Of a DNA stretch of 9,313 bases, positions 7,926 through 9,313 are shown in pieces. The position numbers were made by a program, and so were the translations under genes. This stretch comes from an uncultured Treponema sp. (GTDB taxonomy: Bacteria; Spirochaetota; Spirochaetia; Treponematales; Treponemataceae). The notes under the pieces are model-generated. The model did not search any database and was not told where the DNA came from. It saw only the letters and a program-made list of their open reading frames with translations. Position 1 is the first letter of the stretch. The number at the start of each line of letters is the position of its first letter. The stretch is taken from contig CAJPTT010000065.1 of the NCBI GenBank assembly GCA_905373565.1, positions 1 to 9,313 of the forward strand, written 5' to 3'.

Positions 7926-8048
7926 CCTTTTGAAATAGACGGTACATCTACCGCGTTGCTACGCGAAAATTAATCCTCAACGTATCAAAGATACGCCTGC
8001 GGTTAATTTTCGTTCGCGCCTTGTATCTGCACCGTCTATTTCAAAAGG
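7926..8048. repeat. Long imperfect hairpin right after ychF (123 bp)
   Basis: The outer arms are 18 perfect base pairs: CCTTTTGAAATAGACGGT (7926-7943) with its complement at 8031-8048. An inner stem CGAAAATTAA (7964-7973) pairs with TTAATTTTCG (8003-8012). The tip CGTATC (7981-7986) pairs with GATACG (7990-7995) around AAA. The parts between pair poorly. It begins three bases after the ychF stop, so it may end or protect that transcript, but no T-run follows. The layout resembles a hairpin MITE without a coding part. Confidence 0.85.
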
Positions 8049-8073
8049 CATACGGAAAGTTATATACCGTATG
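8049..8073. repeat. Small inverted repeat
   Basis: CATACGG (8049-8055) pairs with CCGTATG (8067-8073) around an 11-base AT-rich loop. It directly abuts the long hairpin on its left. The left arm falls inside a repeat that recurs 200 bases downstream. Confidence 0.65.
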
Positions 8074-8075
8074 TT

Positions 8076-8136
8076 GCTACTGAAAATCCTCAACGTATCA
8101 GAACGGACAAGGATGTCGGTGGTTCTAATCAGTAGC
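8076..8136. repeat. Nested hairpin holding a dispersed repeat core
   Basis: GCTACTGA (8076-8083) pairs with TCAGTAGC (8129-8136). Inside, AGAAC (8100-8104) pairs with GTTCT, and GACA pairs with TGTC around a four-base loop. The internal TCCTCAACGTATCA (8087-8100) also occurs at 7974-7987 in the previous hairpin, although the surrounding stems differ. Confidence 0.7.
8087..8116 (+). repeat. 30-bp direct repeat, copy A
   Basis: This segment starts TCCTCAACGTATCA and ends GGACAAGGATGT. It matches 8884-8913 at 24 of 30 positions, in the same orientation. The two copies lie on either side of the toxin-antitoxin pair. Confidence 0.75.
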
Positions 8137-8156
8137 GTGTTTGCATCGCAAACACG
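8136..8156. repeat. Perfect 9-bp hairpin with ATC loop
   Basis: CGTGTTTGC (8136-8144) and GCAAACACG (8148-8156) pair perfectly around ATC. It shares one base with the preceding nested hairpin. It belongs to the three-base-loop class also seen at 661-685 and 9008-9033. Confidence 0.8.
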
Positions 8157-8158
8157 TA

Positions 8159-8192
8159 GGTAAAAAATGTACACGGATGTACATTTTTTACC
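8159..8192. repeat. Perfect 15-bp hairpin with CGGA loop
   Basis: GGTAAAAAATGTACA (8159-8173) pairs perfectly with 8178-8192. The loop is CGGA, which reads TCCG on the other strand, with T-A closing. The T-run in the right arm could give a terminator-like RNA, but the run is inside the stem. Confidence 0.85.
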
Positions 8193-8238
8193 GTGCCTGC
8201 GGGTGTTTTTTGTACGCTCCTAGCATCTACCCACATCT

Positions 8239-8259
8239 TTTCAAAAGGCTGACGGAAAG
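8239..8259 (+). repeat. Second copy of a 21-bp direct repeat, 200 bp from the first
   Basis: This stretch, with core TTTCAAAAGGC then ACGGAAAG, matches 8039-8059 at 19 of 21 positions. The first copy spans the junction of the long hairpin and the next small hairpin, so the repeat marks a unit boundary. Weaker similarity continues to its left. Confidence 0.75.
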
Positions 8260-8273
8260 GGGCTTTAACGATG

Positions 8274-8334
8274 TAGGGCACCTCTATTCCGAAGGATGCG
8301 AAGCAACTCTAACCGAGTTTTTAGAGGTGCCCTA
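8274..8334. repeat. 13-bp inverted repeat upstream of the toxin-antitoxin pair
   Basis: TAGGGCACCTCTA (8274-8286) pairs perfectly with TAGAGGTGCCCTA (8322-8334) around 35 bases. A small inner stem, AACTC (8305-8309) and GAGTT (8315-8319), lies within. It ends 27 bases before the antitoxin ATG, followed by an AT-rich run that could hold the -10. It may be an operator for autoregulation or simply another member of the local repeat family. Confidence 0.65.
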
Positions 8335-8361
8335 TAGTATAAATAGCTATAAGGAGTTTTT

Positions 8362-8562
8362 ATGTCGTATGCAATTGTCGCAGAGAAATTAAAGACTGTT
8401 CCGGAATGTTACATGCAAGAAGTTTCAGAATTTATAGATTTCTTATTATTTAAGAGCAAAGAAACTTCTAAAAACGGACTTGATGAAGCAATTTCAGAAG
8501 TTGAACGAGGTGAAGTAGAAGTTTTCAAATCATTTGATGATTTTAAGGCGGCAATGGCTTGA
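8362..8562 (+). CDS. Antitoxin, DUF2281-like, partner of YafQ-type toxin
   Basis: This is a 66-residue acidic protein. The N-terminal part, AEKLKTVPECYMQEVSEFIDFLLFK (7-31), resembles DUF2281-type antitoxins, whose hallmark is a leucine/proline-rich helix followed by EVxxFIDFL. The C-terminal part (40-65, GLDEAISEVERGEVEVFKSFDDF) is the type of tail that RelB-like antitoxins wrap around their toxins. It binds and silences the toxin, by family analogy. AAGGAG (8351-8356) lies five bases before the ATG, and the stop overlaps the toxin start by four bases. No ribbon-helix-helix of the usual DinJ kind is apparent. The gene is AT-rich compared with ychF. Confidence 0.8.
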   Translation: MSYAIVAEKLKTVPECYMQEVSEFIDFLLFKSKETSKNGLDEAISEVERGEVEVFKSFDDFKAAMA

Positions 8563-8840
8563 AGAGCGAGCTTCATACTTCAAAATCTTTTCGTAAAGAC
8601 TACAAAAAGCTATCAAAATCAGAAATTGAAGATACGGATAATGTAATAAAAAAACTTCTGAACAATGAAATTCTTGAAGCAAAATATAATGACCATAGTT
8701 TACATGGAAATTATAAGGGATATAGAGAATGCCATATACATCCTGATTTGCTTTTAGTTTACAAAAAATCCGTTAATGATGAATTGTTAATTGTTACAGT
8801 CTATAGGATTAGTTCCCATACAAATATATTTGATAAGTAA
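8559..8840 (+). CDS. YafQ-family mRNA interferase toxin (type II)
   Basis: This is a 93-residue RelE/YafQ-type ribosome-dependent endoribonuclease, complete. It starts at TTG (8559), overlapping the antitoxin stop as TTGA, so translation is coupled; no in-frame ATG gives a comparable start. The fold begins HTSKSFRKDYKKLSK (6-20). The active-site set of YafQ is retained: His46 (YNDHSL), His59 and Asp63 (RECHIHPDLLLVY, 57-69), His87 (ISSHTNIF) and Phe91. The 13-residue spacing between the first two His and the four-residue step to Asp match E. coli YafQ. The toxin therefore looks active, not degraded. Base composition is AT-rich like its antitoxin. E. coli YafQ cuts at AAA codons; the specificity here is unknown. 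Confidence 0.92.
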   Translation: MKSELHTSKSFRKDYKKLSKSEIEDTDNVIKKLLNNEILEAKYNDHSLHGNYKGYRECHIHPDLLLVYKKSVNDELLIVTVYRISSHTNIFDK

Positions 8841-8883
8841 GTAAAAAGAATAAACAACCTCGACCGGAATACTCGAAATACAG

Positions 8884-8913
8884 TCCTCGGCGTTTCAAAA
8901 CGGACACGAATGT
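8884..8913 (+). repeat. 30-bp direct repeat, copy B
   Basis: This is the partner of 8087-8116, starting TCCTCGGCGTTTCA and ending GGACACGAATGT. It lies 43 bases after the toxin stop and directly before the nuclease-gene remnant. Confidence 0.75.
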
Positions 8914-8921
8914 GTACCCTG

Positions 8922-8971
8922 TTTTCCACCTTCCACTCTTTAATCGTCCTCATATCTTCACTGAAATCCTG
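8922..8971 (-). pseudogene. Remnant of a PD-(D/E)XK nuclease gene 3' end
   Basis: Read on the minus strand this gives a glycine-phenylalanine followed, after a one-base shift, by SEDMRTIKEWKVEN. The intact neighbouring gene ends DEATRTIRDWKVELL. Shared landmarks on the plus strand are TTCCA and AAATCCTG, which are 33 bases apart here (8931, 8964) and 32 apart in the gene (9106, 9138). No upstream part is recognisable: the sequence to the right turns into hairpins. It is a broken second copy of the tail, not a live gene. Confidence 0.65.
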
Positions 8972-9005
8972 TTAAACAATGTACGTCCTTGTACATTTGT
9001 TTGAC
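8971..9005. repeat. Hairpin with TGTAC core
   Basis: GTTAAACAATGTAC (8971-8984) pairs with GTACATTTGTTTGAC (8991-9005), with one extra base and one mismatch. The tip contains GTCCTT. The core is related to the perfect hairpin at 8159-8192. Its position is between the nuclease-gene remnant and the intact nuclease tail. Confidence 0.75.
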
Positions 9006-9007
9006 GT

Positions 9008-9033
9008 CGAGTTTTTGCAAAGCAAAAACGTCG
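9008..9033. repeat. Hairpin with AAA loop
   Basis: CGAGTTTTTGC (9008-9018) pairs with GCAAAAACGTCG (9022-9033) around AAA, with one bulged base. It is the same loop class as 661-685 and 8136-8156. Confidence 0.75.
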
Positions 9034-9049
9034 CTTCTGCATGGAACCA

Positions 9050-9065
9050 CCGCCATCCATGGCGG
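9050..9065. repeat. Short perfect hairpin with CC at the tip
   Basis: CCGCCAT (9050-9056) pairs with ATGGCGG (9059-9065). It lies 24 bases past the stop of the minus-strand nuclease gene and could stabilise or end its transcript; no T-run follows on that strand. Confidence 0.65.
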
Positions 9066-9089
9066 ATCGGTGCGGGATTTAGCTTTGTA

Positions 9090-9313
9090 TTATAGCAGTT
9101 CTACTTTCCAGTCTCTAATCGTTCGTGTTGCTTCATCAAATCCTGCACCGATCAACACAATCTTTTTTTCATCTGCCTTATACTTTGCGGCATAGTTCTG
9201 TTCTTTTATCTGATTGATTGCATCTTCCGCACTGCCGTTACCGCTTAGCTTAAACTCGAAGATATAGATTGCTTCTGCTGTCCAAACAATACAGTCCGCA
9301 ACGCCAAAACTAT
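9090..9313 (-). CDS. PD-(D/E)XK nuclease superfamily protein, C-terminal end (start outside window)
   Basis: Seventy-three codons enter from the right edge and stop with TAA at 9090-9092. The fragment shows the core of a restriction-endonuclease-like fold: Asp6 in FGVADCIVW, then Glu19 and Lys21 in IYIFEFKLSG, making the D...ExK active site. The helix EDAINQIKEQNYAAKY (29-44) and the last strand KKIVLIGAGF (49-58) follow, and the chain ends DWKVELL. This is the C-terminal nuclease module (PDDEXK_9 / DUF1703 type) that in Treponema and Bacteroidetes usually follows an AAA-ATPase-like domain in multi-copy proteins. The active residues are intact in what can be seen. The cellular role of the family is not established. 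It is transcribed towards the toxin gene. Confidence 0.88.
   Translation of the reverse strand, partial: SFGVADCIVWTAEAIYIFEFKLSGNGSAEDAINQIKEQNYAAKYKADEKKIVLIGAGFDEATRTIRDWKVELL

Noticed and set aside
7926..8192. CRISPR array
   Set aside because: The repeats have different sequences and lengths and there are no uniform spacers or cas genes.
8141..8392. Plus-strand open frame of 83 codons before the antitoxin
   Set aside because: It runs through the hairpins and overlaps the antitoxin start out of frame; there is no ribosome binding site or familiar motif.
8884..9033. Integron attC site, because toxin-antitoxin cassettes are common in treponemal integrons and GTTAAAC at 8971 fits the core pattern
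   Set aside because: The opposite core would need RYYYAAC, but GTTTGAC is found; the hairpin is only about 35 bases and no second site of the same kind lies before the antitoxin.

Overview
The window looks like chromosomal DNA from an oral-type spirochaete, most likely a Treponema of the T. vincentii / T. medium kind. This is an inference from a chemoreceptor tail, an exported protein whose signal peptide ends in WAGGKQ, a PD-(D/E)XK nuclease tail, and intergenic spaces crowded with small inverted repeats. No rRNA, tRNA or marker gene is present to settle the species.

Layout from left to right. (1) Positions 1-632: the 3' end of a methyl-accepting chemotaxis protein, followed by a perfect hairpin and a weaker one. 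(2) Positions 802-3124, minus strand: an AlbA_2 / histidine-kinase-like ATPase regulator with a winged-helix tail and a five-copy NVPQ linker, then a small protein that looks like a shortened 2-hydroxyacyl-CoA dehydratase subunit. (3) Positions 3301-6629, plus strand: a tight operon of flavodoxin, periplasmic binding protein, FecCD-type permease and ABC ATPase, which fits uptake of ferric chelate, haem or cobalamin. (4) Positions 6817-7923: ychF, a complete conserved translation-associated ATPase with its own good promoter. (5) Positions 7926-9089: a repeat-rich interval. Five hairpins run almost back to back right after ychF. A sixth long inverted repeat precedes a type II toxin-antitoxin pair (a YafQ-like toxin with a small DUF2281-like antitoxin). 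More hairpins follow, with a broken copy of a nuclease-gene 3' end. (6) Positions 9090-9313, minus strand: the C-terminal end of a PD-(D/E)XK nuclease-family protein that runs off the window.

How the genes fit together. The binding protein, permease and ATPase form one importer, and flavodoxin in the same transcript suggests an iron-limitation response. The AlbA_2 regulator and the toxin-antitoxin pair are visibly more AT-rich than the housekeeping genes, which suggests acquisition. The least explained part is the non-coding hairpin material. Two hairpin classes recur with different stems but kept loops (a four-base TYCN loop and a three-base loop beginning with A), and a 30-base direct repeat flanks the toxin-antitoxin pair on both sides. 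This looks like a dispersed, structure-conserved repeat family.
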